A DNA stretch of 37,367 bases, taken from the NCBI GenBank assembly GCA_028689615.1, contig JAQVCV010000048.1, positions 1-37,367 on the forward strand. The letters are read 5' to 3'. The stretch comes from Bacteroidales bacterium (GTDB lineage: Bacteria; Bacteroidota; Bacteroidia; Bacteroidales; TTA-H9). Positions 15,733 to 25,180 of this stretch are shown one piece after another. How positions within the stretch are numbered: the stretch's first letter is position 1; the number at the start of each line of letters is the position of its first letter. Made by a program: the position numbers and the translations under genes. A model generated the notes under the pieces. The model saw only the letters and a list, made by a program, of their open reading frames with translations, was not told the DNA's origin and did no database searches.

Positions 15733-16920
15733 CTAGAGCCTGATGTTGTTGAACGTAATATTGTACACGTTTGTAAGCAGATTCTTTTCCGTTTGATCAA
15801 AATCGAGCCCGCGCCGTTTGTACACGTAGCTGGCAACCTCCAGGGCTTTGTTGATGTCGTAAGAATCGAATCCGGTTGGGCCACCCCAAACAAACGAGGG
15901 AACAAAATTGCGTTGATAACCAGCGCCAAATACGTTGCTATTGACACCCACCACGGTTCCGGTATTGAACATGGTGTTGATACCGGTTTTAGAATGATCG
16001 CCCATGATCAGACCCAGGAACTGCATCCCCGTATCGATGAACCGTTCCTGTGTATAATTCCAGGCTCTGATATTGCGGTAAGTATTGTTGAGGTTGGCCA
16101 CAGTGGTTCCAGCAGCCAGATTGCACCATTTCCCGATAACCGAATGCCCAAGGTAGCCATGATGCGGCTTGTTGGAATAAGCCAGGAGTATCGAGTTTTC
16201 GATTTCCCCTCCCACCTTCACATGAGGACCGATGGTGGTGGCTCCATAAATATTCGTTCCCATTTTCACTATTGCAGAATCGCACAAGGCAATAGCCCCG
16301 CGAAGCTTTGCCCCGTCCATTAAATGCACATTTTCGCCGATGTAAATAGGGCCATCAGAAGCATTCAAGTGTACGTTTTCGATTCGGGCACCTTTTTCTA
16401 TAAAAATGTTTTCGGGAGAGGTTGCCCTTACATGAGCCGGAATCGGGGCACTGGCCCTTCCAGCAGTAAGTAGTCTGAAATCGTGAGAAATAGCGGCATT
16501 GTTATGAACAACCAGATCCCACGGATAGGTTATCTTCAACACCTCTGAATTTGTTTGTTTTTCGACAATTCCTTCTGTATCACCCTCTCCAATTTTATCA
16601 AGATCTTCGGCAATCACGTGAAGGGCGATGATTGTATCGGCTCCAACAATCGCTTCATTGGGTTGCAACGCTTTGATCTCTTCAATTAGCTGAGGGGTTG
16701 GGCTTACCGAACCGTTGATCAGAATATTGTGAGCTCCCTTAACTATCGGGAACCGTTCCGAAAGGTACTCTTCGGTTAGGGTAGAAGTGACGATCCCCAT
16801 CGTTTTCTCCCATTTTTCTCTGATTGTCAGAATTCCAAAGCGAATATCACATACAGGACGGGTAAAGGTTAAGGGCAAAAGATTATTGCGTGAATAATCG
16901 TCGAAAAGTATATAATTCAT
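15733..16920 (-). CDS. GlmU-family sugar nucleotidyltransferase
   Basis: The start at 16920 (MNYILFDDYSRNNLLPLTFTRP) begins at the conserved N-terminus of this Bacteroidota family; the longer in-frame start adds 22 unrelated residues. The N-terminal ~180 residues form a divergent nucleotidyltransferase-like domain. The C-terminal half is a left-handed beta-helix with hexapeptide repeats (IFIEKGARIENVHLN, GPIYIGENVHLMDGAKLRG, IGPHVKVGGEIENSILL, GDHSKTGINTMFNTGTVVGVN). By family this resembles bifunctional uridylyl/acetyl-transferases of amino-sugar metabolism, but a true GlmU cannot be claimed. A strong terminator follows. Separate transcription unit from L31. Confidence 0.85.
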   Translation of the reverse strand: MNYILFDDYSRNNLLPLTFTRPVCDIRFGILTIREKWEKTMGIVTSTLTEEYLSERFPIVKGAHNILINGSVSPTPQLIEEIKALQPNEAIVGADTIIALHVIAEDLDKIGEGDTEGIVEKQTNSEVLKITYPWDLVVHNNAAISHDFRLLTAGRASAPIPAHVRATSPENIFIEKGARIENVHLNASDGPIYIGENVHLMDGAKLRGAIALCDSAIVKMGTNIYGATTIGPHVKVGGEIENSILLAYSNKPHHGYLGHSVIGKWCNLAAGTTVANLNNTYRNIRAWNYTQERFIDTGMQFLGLIMGDHSKTGINTMFNTGTVVGVNSNVFGAGYQRNFVPSFVWGGPTGFDSYDINKALEVASYVYKRRGLDFDQTEKNLLTNVYNITFNNIRL

Positions 16921-17085
16921 GGCATCCAGGATTTTATGGTGTTCTAAAATAGTAGATAATACAGAGCCTTTAGAGGTTGCATTCAATTCTCAATGATACG
17001 AATTTTTATGTGAGAAATTGCAACAAATCCTAAAATATTATCAACAAAAAACAACAAACATTCGATCGTATTGTTCTTTCAAATC

Positions 17086-17119
17086 ACAAAAAAACAAAAA
17101 AGCCCTCAAAATGAGGGCT
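17086..17119 (-). terminator. Terminator of rpmE2
   Basis: Hairpin agccctc / gagggct with a 5-nt loop, followed on the minus strand by a long T-rich run. A classic intrinsic terminator 29 bases after the rpmE2 stop. Confidence 0.9.
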
Positions 17120-17147
17120 CATATTCGTTAGAAAAACGCTCTGCCGA

Positions 17148-17414
17148 TTATTGGGCGCGTTTATCGTAGTGCTTCTGATACCTGCTCTTGAATTTGTCAA
17201 CACGACCAGCGGTGTCAACAAGTTTAATTTTACCGGTATAGAACGGATGTGAAGTATGCGAAATCTCAAGCTTAACTACCGGATATTCAACACCATCTTC
17301 CATCACGATTGTTTCCTTGGTTTTTACAGTCGAACGGGTGATAAAGGTGTAGTCGTTTGACATATCTTTGAAAACCACCAGTCTGTAATCGCTCGGATGA
17401 ATGTCTTTTTTCAT
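17148..17414 (-). CDS. rpmE2: 50S ribosomal protein L31 type B
   Basis: 88 residues beginning [17 protein letters not shown], with the L31 signature [11 protein letters not shown] at ~52-62. It has no zinc-binding Cys pairs, which marks it as the type B (zinc-free) form used by Bacteroidota. It is a monocistronic gene with an exact promoter and a strong terminator. Function: component of the large ribosomal subunit near the inter-subunit bridge. Confidence 0.97.
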   Translation of the reverse strand: MKKDIHPSDYRLVVFKDMSNDYTFITRSTVKTKETIVMEDGVEYPVVKLEISHTSHPFYTGKIKLVDTAGRVDKFKSRYQKHYDKRAQ

Positions 17415-17442
17415 GATATCAACACTTTAATTTTAAGAGGTG

Positions 17443-17472
17443 CAAAGGTAGTAACTTTTATGATATAACCAA
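17443..17472 (-). promoter_or_regulatory. Bacteroidota promoter of rpmE2
   Basis: TTG (17472-17470), 19 bases, TACCTTTG (17450-17443) on the minus strand: an exact consensus match, placing the transcript start ~22 bases before the ATG. Confidence 0.85.
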
Positions 17473-17490
17473 CCCTTGTTTTAAAAAAAA

Positions 17491-18558
17491 TCAGCGTAAA
17501 GTGGTCAGAAACTTCATCACATCCACGCCATCGGCGTAGTCGCCGGGGCCAGGAAGTTGGGCTTTCCCAAAATCCAGAGACCCGTTAAACCAAGCTTTGC
17601 TGCTAACCGTGCATTGCAATTCGGTGGCATGGTTTGTTACGAAATCAAGGGCTTCATCAACATTTTCGTACGGAATGAGGTTCAACACAGCTACCGGCGA
17701 CACCAACGAATGAGCATAGCGCAACAGCAACGAACCGTTATCAACAAAAGGTTCGTTGTTGACGAGCATGATAGCCTTTTGGTAGTCGTAGTTGTTTACC
17801 CATTTATGGTTGTTTGTCAGTTCGTTGGCACCAGCCGCCAACGCGTCGGCCAGCAAACCGGTGTCGAAATGTTTTGGCACCAGACAGGCCGACACATTTC
17901 GACAACCAAGGCCATAAAACAAGAAAACATCGTCTGACAAACGGGCTAATTCATCACGCGTTTCGGTTCCATTTAGAATGGCCAGTCCCGAACGATTTGA
18001 CCGGACAATTCGCGGCCATTTTGAAAAATAATAGTCGAAATAGCGGTTGGTGTTGCTTGATCCTGTGGCAATAACCGCGTCGAAATTGGAAACGAGTCCG
18101 GTTGTAAACTCCGATCTGCCTTTAAATTTGGGTTCAATCACCTCCAGCAATTTGGCCATAGCAGGGATCAAATGCTGATCGTCTGTAGATAGTTTTCCCA
18201 CGTACCTGAATCCGGCCATCATCACGCAAAGCCAGTCGTGGAAACCAACAGCAGGGATGTTTCCTGCCGAAACCACCATTACCTTCCTGTCAGAAAAAGT
18301 AACCGGCAACTCCACTCGCGAGAGCCATTTATCCAGCTTCGGTTTCTTCAACATGGAAGCTATGCCAAGTAAAGCACTGCGAATCATCGGAGTTGTGAAC
18401 CACTTGTTGGATATAGAAGAATTGTGAACTGCTTCTAAAATCGGTCCTGACAACAAATCAAAGGAAAACCCATCCAGCTGATTAACAGACGACCTGATTG
18501 TATCCCCTAGCATCGAAAATGCTACAATTCTTTCCCGAATTGGTAATGTAATCTTCAT
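17491..18558 (-). CDS. Acyl-CoA reductase (LuxC-like)
   Basis: 355 residues of the LuxC acyl-CoA reductase family, an aldehyde-dehydrogenase fold that reduces acyl-CoA or acyl-protein thioesters to aldehydes with NADPH. Visible motifs are VMVVSAGNIPAVGFHDWL (~93-110), VIATGSSNTNRYFDYYF (~161-177) and the catalytic-Cys region FYGLGCRNVSACLVP (~215-229). Length is typical of the Bacteroidota version. It is divergent from the 18612 gene across a 53-base gap. No lux genes or partner acyl-carrier genes are nearby, so the physiological substrate is unknown; family members in this phylum are not luminescent. Confidence 0.88.
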   Translation of the reverse strand: MKITLPIRERIVAFSMLGDTIRSSVNQLDGFSFDLLSGPILEAVHNSSISNKWFTTPMIRSALLGIASMLKKPKLDKWLSRVELPVTFSDRKVMVVSAGNIPAVGFHDWLCVMMAGFRYVGKLSTDDQHLIPAMAKLLEVIEPKFKGRSEFTTGLVSNFDAVIATGSSNTNRYFDYYFSKWPRIVRSNRSGLAILNGTETRDELARLSDDVFLFYGLGCRNVSACLVPKHFDTGLLADALAAGANELTNNHKWVNNYDYQKAIMLVNNEPFVDNGSLLLRYAHSLVSPVAVLNLIPYENVDEALDFVTNHATELQCTVSSKAWFNGSLDFGKAQLPGPGDYADGVDVMKFLTTLR

Positions 18559-18611
18559 GCAGCGAAATTAATCATAATTTAGAGCCTTGAAAGATATGAA
18601 CCTTTAAAATA

Positions 18612-19544
18612 ATGCGATCGACAATTTTAGCCCTCATTGCCACAGTATTGTTGAAGACAGGTGGTGCGCAGGATCTTGAGCTGCATCACACTTCACAACC
18701 CGATACAATCGCGAAATTATCGACTGTTGTTCTCAGTCGCAAAGACATAGACACCAGAAAAACTGCCGACACAGCTCTTACGGGGCTAATCTGTTCGCTG
18801 CTTAAATCAAATCCTGCCTGCAACTTGCTCCAACTGCCTGAGGCCATGGCACAATTTGTTTCTACCGATGGACGCCTCCAACTGATAAATTGGACCTTTC
18901 CGCTTGGCAACAATACATGGGCCTATCGGGCTGTGATAAAAACTTTTAGCAAGGCAGGCTCTCAAACCTTTGTTCTTCGGGACCAATCAGCTGAAGCAGG
19001 TTCACTAAAAGCCATTCATCAAGGCAGTTCGTGGTTTGGAGCCATTTACTACCAACTCGTTGAGAAGAAAGTTGGCAACGAAACCTTCTACTTCCTGCTG
19101 GGCTGGAACAAAACTGATCCCGTTTATCAGTCGAAATTGATTGAATGCTTTGCGGTGAACCAGACCACCGGAATTCCTCAAATAGGGAAAAGGATCTTCC
19201 CGGGCAATGTGCCCCGCTATGTACTGAACTATTCCTCATCGGCATCGCTTTCGATGAAAAGTTCGATACAAACACGGAAAGCCCGGCGTGGCCTTTTCAG
19301 GAGAATAAAAACCATCAGGGAAGAGATGATAGTTTTCAACAGACTAAATCCCAAGGATATAAGATTCAAACAAAATCCTTCATTTCTTTATCCATCTGCC
19401 GATGTTTTCGATGCTTTGGTGTGGGAACACAACCGGTGGAACCTCATTCGCGATATCGATGCCCGCAACGAAGCCCGCGAAGCTGACAATGCCTCGCCTC
19501 CAACACAAATGGATTTAAAACCAACCTTCCAAAACCAACCTTAA
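18612..19544 (+). CDS. Conserved secreted protein upstream of mqnA
   Basis: 310 residues with a short signal peptide (MRSTILALIATVLLKTGGAQ). I do not recognise a named domain. The central part (~90-200) is beta-rich with many aromatic residues (NNTWAYRAVIKTF, SSWFGAIYYQLVEKKV, TFYFLLGWNKTDP). The region 210-265 is very basic (KARRGLFRRIKTIREEM), and the tail is acidic to neutral and probably disordered. It lies 5 bases before mqnA on the same strand, so they are co-transcribed, but an exported protein has no obvious role in menaquinone synthesis. Confidence 0.7.
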   Translation: MRSTILALIATVLLKTGGAQDLELHHTSQPDTIAKLSTVVLSRKDIDTRKTADTALTGLICSLLKSNPACNLLQLPEAMAQFVSTDGRLQLINWTFPLGNNTWAYRAVIKTFSKAGSQTFVLRDQSAEAGSLKAIHQGSSWFGAIYYQLVEKKVGNETFYFLLGWNKTDPVYQSKLIECFAVNQTTGIPQIGKRIFPGNVPRYVLNYSSSASLSMKSSIQTRKARRGLFRRIKTIREEMIVFNRLNPKDIRFKQNPSFLYPSADVFDALVWEHNRWNLIRDIDARNEAREADNASPPTQMDLKPTFQNQP

Positions 19545-19549
19545 ATCAC

Positions 19550-20284
19550 ATGATCACCGTTTCAGCTGTTTCATACCTCAACACCCTTCCTTTTGTTTAT
19601 GGTCTTTCTCGATCGGAAACGCTTCAAAATGTCCGCCTTGAACTCAAGGTACCATCAGCTTGTGCTCAAGATCTTGCAGAAAACAAAACCGATATTGCCC
19701 TGGTTCCGGTTGGAGCACTGCCCAACCTTCCCTCCTACCATATTATTGGAAACCATTGCATAGGCTCTACTGGCGAGGTTAAAACCGTGCTGCTGATGTC
19801 GCATGTACCGTTGAATTCGATAAAACGTGTTTTTCTTGATCCCGATTCACGAACCAGCGTAAAGCTGGCCACCATTCTGGCTCGCGACTTCTGGGGGATA
19901 AAACCGCAATGGCTTCCGATGTCGTCGATGCCCGAGCTTGCTTCTGAGTCAGATGCCATGGTAGCCATAGGCGACAAAACATTCGGGATGCGAAAAAAAT
20001 TCCAATATATTTTTGATTTATCAACAGAATGGCTCCAAATGACTGGCTTGCCCTTTGTATTTGCGGTATGGGCAAGCACCAACCCGATAGCAGACTCTGT
20101 AGTCAGAGAATTTGATGAAGCCCTGCGATGGGGAATCAGCAACATTAATGAGGCCGTGGCTGGAAGCCCTCAAATGCTTGTCAGCCGGCAGGAAGCATTG
20201 GATTATCTAACAAATGCTATCAGCTACGTTTTAGATGCCCCCAAACGGCAAGCGATGAAACAATTTCTCAGCCTGATCGAATAA
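19550..20284 (+). CDS. mqnA: Chorismate dehydratase, futalosine pathway
   Basis: 244 residues with the MqnA signature SAVSYLNTLPFVYGL at the N-terminus and the periplasmic-binding-protein-like fold motifs VGALPNLPSYHIIGNHCIGSTGEVKTVLLMS (~52-82) and LDPDSRTSVKLATILARDFW (~96-115). MqnA dehydrates chorismate to 3-enolpyruvylbenzoate, the first step of the futalosine route to menaquinone. Presence indicates that the organism makes menaquinone this way. The other mqn genes are not in this window. It shares a transcript with the secreted protein upstream. Confidence 0.92.
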   Translation: MITVSAVSYLNTLPFVYGLSRSETLQNVRLELKVPSACAQDLAENKTDIALVPVGALPNLPSYHIIGNHCIGSTGEVKTVLLMSHVPLNSIKRVFLDPDSRTSVKLATILARDFWGIKPQWLPMSSMPELASESDAMVAIGDKTFGMRKKFQYIFDLSTEWLQMTGLPFVFAVWASTNPIADSVVREFDEALRWGISNINEAVAGSPQMLVSRQEALDYLTNAISYVLDAPKRQAMKQFLSLIE

Positions 20285-20288
20285 AAAA

Positions 20289-20312
20289 GCCGCTTGTCCT
20301 ATAGGAAGCGGC
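20289..20312 (-). terminator. Terminator of the ECF/Spy operon
   Basis: Stem gccgctt / aagcggc with a 10-nt loop that itself contains cctatagg. On the minus strand it is followed by TTTTTTAT. It lies between two convergent genes and mainly serves the operon ending at 20341. Confidence 0.8.
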
Positions 20313-20340
20313 CTCCGAAGTACAATAGGCACAGGACAGA

Positions 20341-20805
20341 TTAAGGTCTCCCTCTTTCGGGACGATGATCTTTAATTCTATCCAGCAACATTTTTTTAAA
20401 CTCCATTTCGGCTTCGTAGAGTTTCAAAACCTTTTTAACCGGCAACAACTTCCTGAAGCGAAGGGAGTACTCCTTCTCGATGGCTGCCATTTTTTCCTGA
20501 TCGGCCACCATTTCATCGAGAATCCGGGCTGCTTCCTCATCGCTCAACTGGTCAACATCCAGGGGCTTAGCCTTTCTTTTTTGCCCAAAACGTTCTTTAT
20601 GAATATCTTCCTTCTTTTGGCTATACTCGTTGTAAACGGGCCAAAACTCCTGCGCTTCGGCAGGCGAAAGATCCAGTTTGGATGTGATGAAAGCAACTTT
20701 CTGCGCTTTGATCTCTTCAAAACGCTTATCGTCTTTAGTTCGTTGTTGTCCGATGACCAGCAAAGGAACGACAAGCAACACAAGAAAGATACGTAATGAT
20801 TTCAT
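20341..20805 (-). CDS. Spy/CpxP-like periplasmic protein
   Basis: 154 residues from the ATG at 20805. The signal peptide is MKSLRIFLVLLVVPLLVIGQ. The mature part is a helical, highly charged chain with the family-type motif LDLSPAEAQEFWPVYNEYSQKKE (~40-62). This is like the LTxxQ-type signature of Spy/CpxP holdases. These proteins bind unfolded protein in the periplasm. It is the third gene of an operon after an ECF sigma factor and an anti-sigma-like membrane protein, which fits an envelope-stress role. Confidence 0.8.
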   Translation of the reverse strand: MKSLRIFLVLLVVPLLVIGQQRTKDDKRFEEIKAQKVAFITSKLDLSPAEAQEFWPVYNEYSQKKEDIHKERFGQKRKAKPLDVDQLSDEEAARILDEMVADQEKMAAIEKEYSLRFRKLLPVKKVLKLYEAEMEFKKMLLDRIKDHRPERGRP

Positions 20806-20827
20806 AGGACTGTAATTATTTGAATTA

Positions 20828-21301
20828 TTAATGGTTCGAGGCCAGGGCAATTTCAGTGGCAGAAATTCCGCTCAACAGCAAGTATTCTGCTACCGTTTCT
20901 ACCGGGAGTGAGCCGCTATCAGCAATCATCCAGGTTGAGTTGATATCGAGAAGCAGGGTATCGGCAGACACAGCCATCTCAATAATGTCATCAGCCAACA
21001 ACTGATCGGAGAGATCACTGCCTGTGAGGGTCACCAAGCCGGGACCGGTGATGGTAGCCTCAGGACTAACCGGTTGCAACAGGGTATAAAAAACAAAAAG
21101 ACAAGTTGCGATCACAGCAGCAGCAAGAGTTCCATACAAAACTACGGTGCGCTGTTGCTTTCGTCGGGCAACGATTCCCTGCATCACACGCTCATCAAAC
21201 GAATCCCAGTAACCTTCCGGAACTTTTAGCGGATTGACATCAGAAGAGTCACCTCCCTGAGGCGTTTTTGACGAGAACCGATAATCTTTTTTGTAATACA
21301 T
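20828..21301 (-). CDS. Anti-sigma-factor-like single-pass membrane protein
   Basis: 157 residues from the ATG at 21301 (an in-frame TTG two codons earlier is less likely). A cytoplasmic N-terminal region of ~50 residues contains VPEGYWDSFDERVMQGIVARRKQQR, a motif common in Bacteroidota anti-sigma proteins. One transmembrane helix is at ~54-75 (VVLYGTLAAAVIATCLFVFYTLL), then a periplasmic part rich in Asp/Ser. It lies between the ECF sigma gene (gap 35) and the Spy-like gene (gap 22). It is inferred to hold the sigma factor inactive until a periplasmic signal arrives. Confidence 0.75.
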   Translation of the reverse strand: MYYKKDYRFSSKTPQGGDSSDVNPLKVPEGYWDSFDERVMQGIVARRKQQRTVVLYGTLAAAVIATCLFVFYTLLQPVSPEATITGPGLVTLTGSDLSDQLLADDIIEMAVSADTLLLDINSTWMIADSGSLPVETVAEYLLLSGISATEIALASNH

Positions 21302-21336
21302 AATCAAATCTTTTGACCGATAAGTTTATAGTAGGT

Positions 21337-21888
21337 TTAACTTTGGGCGACAAATTTTTCAATTTTTTTCATCGCGTGGTGGTAAGAAGCCTTCAGAGCC
21401 CCCTCACTGGTTCCAACGATCCGAGAAATTTCCTCGTAGGAAAGTTCATCGAAGTAGCGCATCGAAAAAACCAGCCGTTGCTTCTCGGGCAAAAGCGAAA
21501 TAGCTTTAAAAAGCAGTCTTTCGGCTTCACTACCCTGAAAAAAGCGATCGTCAGCCAAACAGTGAGCCACCCTTTCAGCGGTATCGTTCCAGGGGATAAA
21601 CACCTGCAACCGTCTTTTCTTCAAATAGCGATTCACCTCGTTGGTAGCAATCCTGTAAATCCAGGTAAACAAAGAGCTTTCGCCTCTGAAGGCAGGGAGT
21701 GCCTTCCATATTCTAATAAAAACTTCCTGTGTAACGTCATCGGCATCATCATGAATCACAAGGGTGCGCCTCACCAGCCAATAAACCCTTTCACGATAAG
21801 TTGTCAGCAAAAGACGAAAGGCCTCTTCACGGCCAGAAGAGTCACGATGAAGCAAATTCAGTATTTCTTGGTCAGAATGAGTGGACAA
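21337..21888 (-). CDS. ECF-type RNA polymerase sigma factor
   Basis: 183 residues. Region 2 is at ~25-95 with the DADDVTQEVFIRIWKALPAF core, and the region 4 helix-turn-helix is at ~130-178 (LPEKQRLVFSMRYFDELSYEEISRI). It starts at a TTG codon; no ATG or GTG fits upstream because an in-frame stop lies 3-5 codons before. It is the first gene of the sigma/anti-sigma/Spy operon and probably autoregulated, but I see no clear second copy of a promoter motif to define its regulon. Confidence 0.93.
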   Translation of the reverse strand: MSTHSDQEILNLLHRDSSGREEAFRLLLTTYRERVYWLVRRTLVIHDDADDVTQEVFIRIWKALPAFRGESSLFTWIYRIATNEVNRYLKKRRLQVFIPWNDTAERVAHCLADDRFFQGSEAERLLFKAISLLPEKQRLVFSMRYFDELSYEEISRIVGTSEGALKASYHHAMKKIEKFVAQS

Positions 21889-22057
21889 TGGTTAATTGGG
21901 GTTGGTTTGAAAACAATCGACCCGCGTGGTCGCTCAAAGTTTAAAGCTAAAATAGTTTATAATTTTTATCACACGCAACACCATTTGCTTCCAGTTCCTT
22001 GTAAAATCCTGTAAGATTCATGATGCAACACAATTTCACAGGCATTTAAATTTTTTT

Positions 22058-22065
22058 TAGGTTTG
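22058..22065 (+). promoter_or_regulatory. Possible -7 box for the GH3 gene
   Basis: TAGGTTTG fits TAnnTTTG, preceded by an A/T-rich tract and 32 bases before the ATG. No TTG at 19-base spacing. Confidence 0.35.
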
Positions 22066-22096
22066 ACCGTTCATACAAGCAAAACCTTGATATCTG

Positions 22097-25000
22097 ATGG
22101 TGTTTTCAAAATTATTGCATTGCGCAACCCTTCTTTTCCTCTTTAACTCTTTATCAATTAACAGTCAGGCTCAGAAAAACAAGCCTGTTGCAGCTGCAAT
22201 TCCAAGCAGCTATGAAGCCCTGACCCCACAAAACCTATCGCGGCCATCGGCCTATGCCGAACGATGGGCAGATTCGATCCTTTCAAATCTGTCACTGGAT
22301 GAAAAAATTGCTCAATTGCTGATGATCAGAACCTATTCAAACCGCGATGAAGGTTTCAACAATTCGATTGACCAGTTAATCACCAAGTTTGGGATAGGTG
22401 GCTTGTGCTTTTTTCAAGGCAATGCACTTCAACAACTGCAACTTACCAACGAATGGCAAAGCTGTTCTAAGGTTCCCCTGCTTATAGCCATGGATGCTGA
22501 AAACGGTCCTGGGATGAGACTGACCGGCGCTTTTAGCTATCCCGACTTCATGACTATGGGTGCTGTTAGCAACAACCACCTTATAACCCTGTCAGGCTAC
22601 AGGACGGGCATCATGTGCCGATCAATAGGTGTTCACATCAACTTTTCTCCGGTTGCTGACGTCAACAACAACCCCCTGAATCCGGTTATTCACATGCGGT
22701 CGTTTGGAGAATCGCCCGCAGAAGTGGCTCGCAAAGCAGCAGCCTTTGCACATGGGTTGCATCTGGCCGGAGTCATTGCCACGGCAAAGCACTTTCCCGG
22801 ACACGGCGACACCGATGCCGATTCGCATTACACCCTGCCCTTGCTAAAGAAACAAAAAGAAGAACTGTCGCGTACAGAACTAAAGCCCTTCATCCATCTG
22901 ATAAAAAACAACATACCAGCCATAATGGTTGGTCATTTGACCCTTCCGGCACTGGACACCACTCCCAACCTGGCCGCCACCTTTTCAAGACCAATTGTAA
23001 ACGAACTTCTGCAAAACGAGTTAAAATTCGAGGGACTGGTAATCACCGACGGCCTCGACATGAAAGGTGCGACAATAGGTCTGGAGCCGGGCATTCCGGC
23101 CTTAAAGGCATTGGAAGCCGGTGCCGACATCCTGCTCTTACCTGCCGATGCCGAAGCCGCCATTAAAGCAATTAGCAAAGCTGTTGCCGACAGCCTGATT
23201 TCAAAAGAACTGGTTGAAAAACGATGCAGAAGGATTTTACTTGCAAAATACTACGCTACGGTTCGCCAACCAGACTACCATGAAAAGCCCTCTGTTGCCG
23301 CAGGAGAACCTGTTGACAGGATTATCCGTCGTCAAATACTGAAACAAGCGGCCGTGTTAATAAAAAACGAGCGGGGATTGATTCCCTTTCAACATCCCGA
23401 CACACTGGAAATTGCGGTAGTGAATTGCGGAACAGGATATGAAAACCCATTCACCGACAGGATGAACTGCTATGCCCATTGTGCTGGTTTTGCACTGCCC
23501 GCAAAACCGGAAGAGGACGAAATAAGATTACTGGCCAGCCAACTTCAAAAATTCAGGCTCATAATATTCAATGTTGTATCAAAAAACCAAGGTCCCGGCC
23601 GCGATTATGGTGTTGCCCCCGGCACAGCCCTGCTTCACCAGATATTGACTGAATCTGAAAAGCAAACAGCTATCATCCTTTGTGGAAGCCCATATGGGGC
23701 ATCTCGAATTCCCACAGCCTCCAAAGCAAAAGTAGTAGTGATTTCACCCGACAATTCAGACGAAACTCAGGAGCTGATACCCCAATTGTTGTTTGGAGCC
23801 ATCCCCTTTCAAGGCCAAATGCCAGTATCCTTGGAAGGATTGGCAACTGGTGGAGAAGGCATCACAACTTCAACCAACGGGCGTCTCGAATATGCAATTC
23901 CCGAAGAGTTGGGTATCGATCTGAATTGCTTAGCAAGAATTGATTCTGTAGCACGAGAAGGGATCGAGGCAGGAGCCTACCCCGGATGCCAGATTGAACT
24001 GGCTGCTCATGGAAAGGTATTTTACAGAAAAGCATTCGGGACCCTGGAATCAGGAGGAAACCAGCCCGTAAAGCCTACCGACCTTTACGATCTGGCATCA
24101 TTGACCAAGATTTTAGCAACAACCCCGGCTGTTATGATGTTGAACCAAAACAAAGAACTCGATATCAACCTCAGGCTGGGACATTATTTGCCATTGGTTA
24201 ACAACACCAAACTGAAACAAATAAAAATTACCGACATCCTAACACACCAGGCAGGGCTACAACCCTGGATTCCGTTTTATCAAAAACTACTTCCAAACCG
24301 TCAACGGTATTTTGCCGACAGTCTTACCGCAGAATACTCGGTTAAAGTAGCAGATAAAATGTTCGCGCGAACAAGTTACCCCGACACCCTCATCGACATA
24401 ATCATCCACTCACCCTTGAACACAAAACAAGGGTATAAATACAGTGACCTGGGCTTTATTCTGATAAAAGAAACCATTGAAAACCTGGTTAGCGAACGAT
24501 TCGACAAATGGCTTTCAAAAAACATTTACACTCCACTTTCACTCCACAGTCTGTGCTTCAAACCCTGGACACGATTTAGTTCCTCTGCAATTGCTCCAAC
24601 CGAAAACGACACTATATGGCGTCGGCAAATACTGAGGGGATACGTTCACGATCAGGCAGCAGCCCTCATGGGAGGTGTTGCCGGCCATGCCGGTTTGTTT
24701 GGAAATGCCAACGATGTAACCATCATGATGCAGCTGTTTTTGAATGGAGGAAGCTATGGGGGCATCAGGCTTTTCGACAACTCAACGGTTTCAAAGTTTA
24801 CCAGCCGACCGGAAAATCACCACAACAACCGGAGAGCTCTGGGATTCGACAAACCGTTGATCGACAATGCCGGTAACGGTCCTGTTTGTCCCGAAGCAAC
24901 CCCTGAAAGCTTTGGACACAGTGGATTCACCGGGACATATACCTGGGCCGATCCAGGCAACCAGCTCGTATATACATTTTTAAGCAACAGGGTATCGCCC

Positions 25001-25180
25001 GATGCAGGGAACCAAAAGTTGATTCAATTGAATATCAGAACAAGAATCCATGCGCTCGCTTATAAAGCTCTGTCGGCAGCAGTGCGCCCAAACATCAGCC
25101 TGATAACACCCGATACCAATTCCATTGTGCGTACAATAAACAATTCCTCCATGTGCTTGTTCCTTAACACATGGCATTGA
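22097..25180 (+). CDS. Glycoside hydrolase family 3 fused to a serine hydrolase
   Basis: 1027 residues with an N-terminal signal peptide (ending near INSQAQ). The GH3 domain (~55-400) has the NagZ-type motifs KHFPGHGDTDADSHYTLP and the nucleophile Asp in VITDGLDMKGA; a short GH3 C-terminal-like domain spans ~400-600. The C-terminal ~400 residues are a beta-lactamase/penicillin-binding-protein-type serine hydrolase: SLTK (Ser-x-x-Lys) near 667, YSD near 782, HSGFTG near 937. The combination suggests removal of N-acetylglucosamine from muropeptides together with a peptidase or esterase step, in the periplasm, as in peptidoglycan recycling. Such fusions occur across Bacteroidota. The end overlaps the next gene by 10 bases. 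Confidence 0.9.
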   Translation: MVFSKLLHCATLLFLFNSLSINSQAQKNKPVAAAIPSSYEALTPQNLSRPSAYAERWADSILSNLSLDEKIAQLLMIRTYSNRDEGFNNSIDQLITKFGIGGLCFFQGNALQQLQLTNEWQSCSKVPLLIAMDAENGPGMRLTGAFSYPDFMTMGAVSNNHLITLSGYRTGIMCRSIGVHINFSPVADVNNNPLNPVIHMRSFGESPAEVARKAAAFAHGLHLAGVIATAKHFPGHGDTDADSHYTLPLLKKQKEELSRTELKPFIHLIKNNIPAIMVGHLTLPALDTTPNLAATFSRPIVNELLQNELKFEGLVITDGLDMKGATIGLEPGIPALKALEAGADILLLPADAEAAIKAISKAVADSLISKELVEKRCRRILLAKYYATVRQPDYHEKPSVAAGEPVDRIIRRQILKQAAVLIKNERGLIPFQHPDTLEIAVVNCGTGYENPFTDRMNCYAHCAGFALPAKPEEDEIRLLASQLQKFRLIIFNVVSKNQGPGRDYGVAPGTALLHQILTESEKQTAIILCGSPYGASRIPTASKAKVVVISPDNSDETQELIPQLLFGAIPFQGQMPVSLEGLATGGEGITTSTNGRLEYAIPEELGIDLNCLARIDSVAREGIEAGAYPGCQIELAAHGKVFYRKAFGTLESGGNQPVKPTDLYDLASLTKILATTPAVMMLNQNKELDINLRLGHYLPLVNNTKLKQIKITDILTHQAGLQPWIPFYQKLLPNRQRYFADSLTAEYSVKVADKMFARTSYPDTLIDIIIHSPLNTKQGYKYSDLGFILIKETIENLVSERFDKWLSKNIYTPLSLHSLCFKPWTRFSSSAIAPTENDTIWRRQILRGYVHDQAAALMGGVAGHAGLFGNANDVTIMMQLFLNGGSYGGIRLFDNSTVSKFTSRPENHHNNRRALGFDKPLIDNAGNGPVCPEATPESFGHSGFTGTYTWADPGNQLVYTFLSNRVSPDAGNQKLIQLNIRTRIHALAYKALSAAVRPNISLITPDTNSIVRTINNSSMCLFLNTWH

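Noticed and set aside
17491-18558. Bioluminescence operon
   Set aside because: Only a LuxC-like reductase is present; no luxA, luxB, luxD or luxE genes are nearby.
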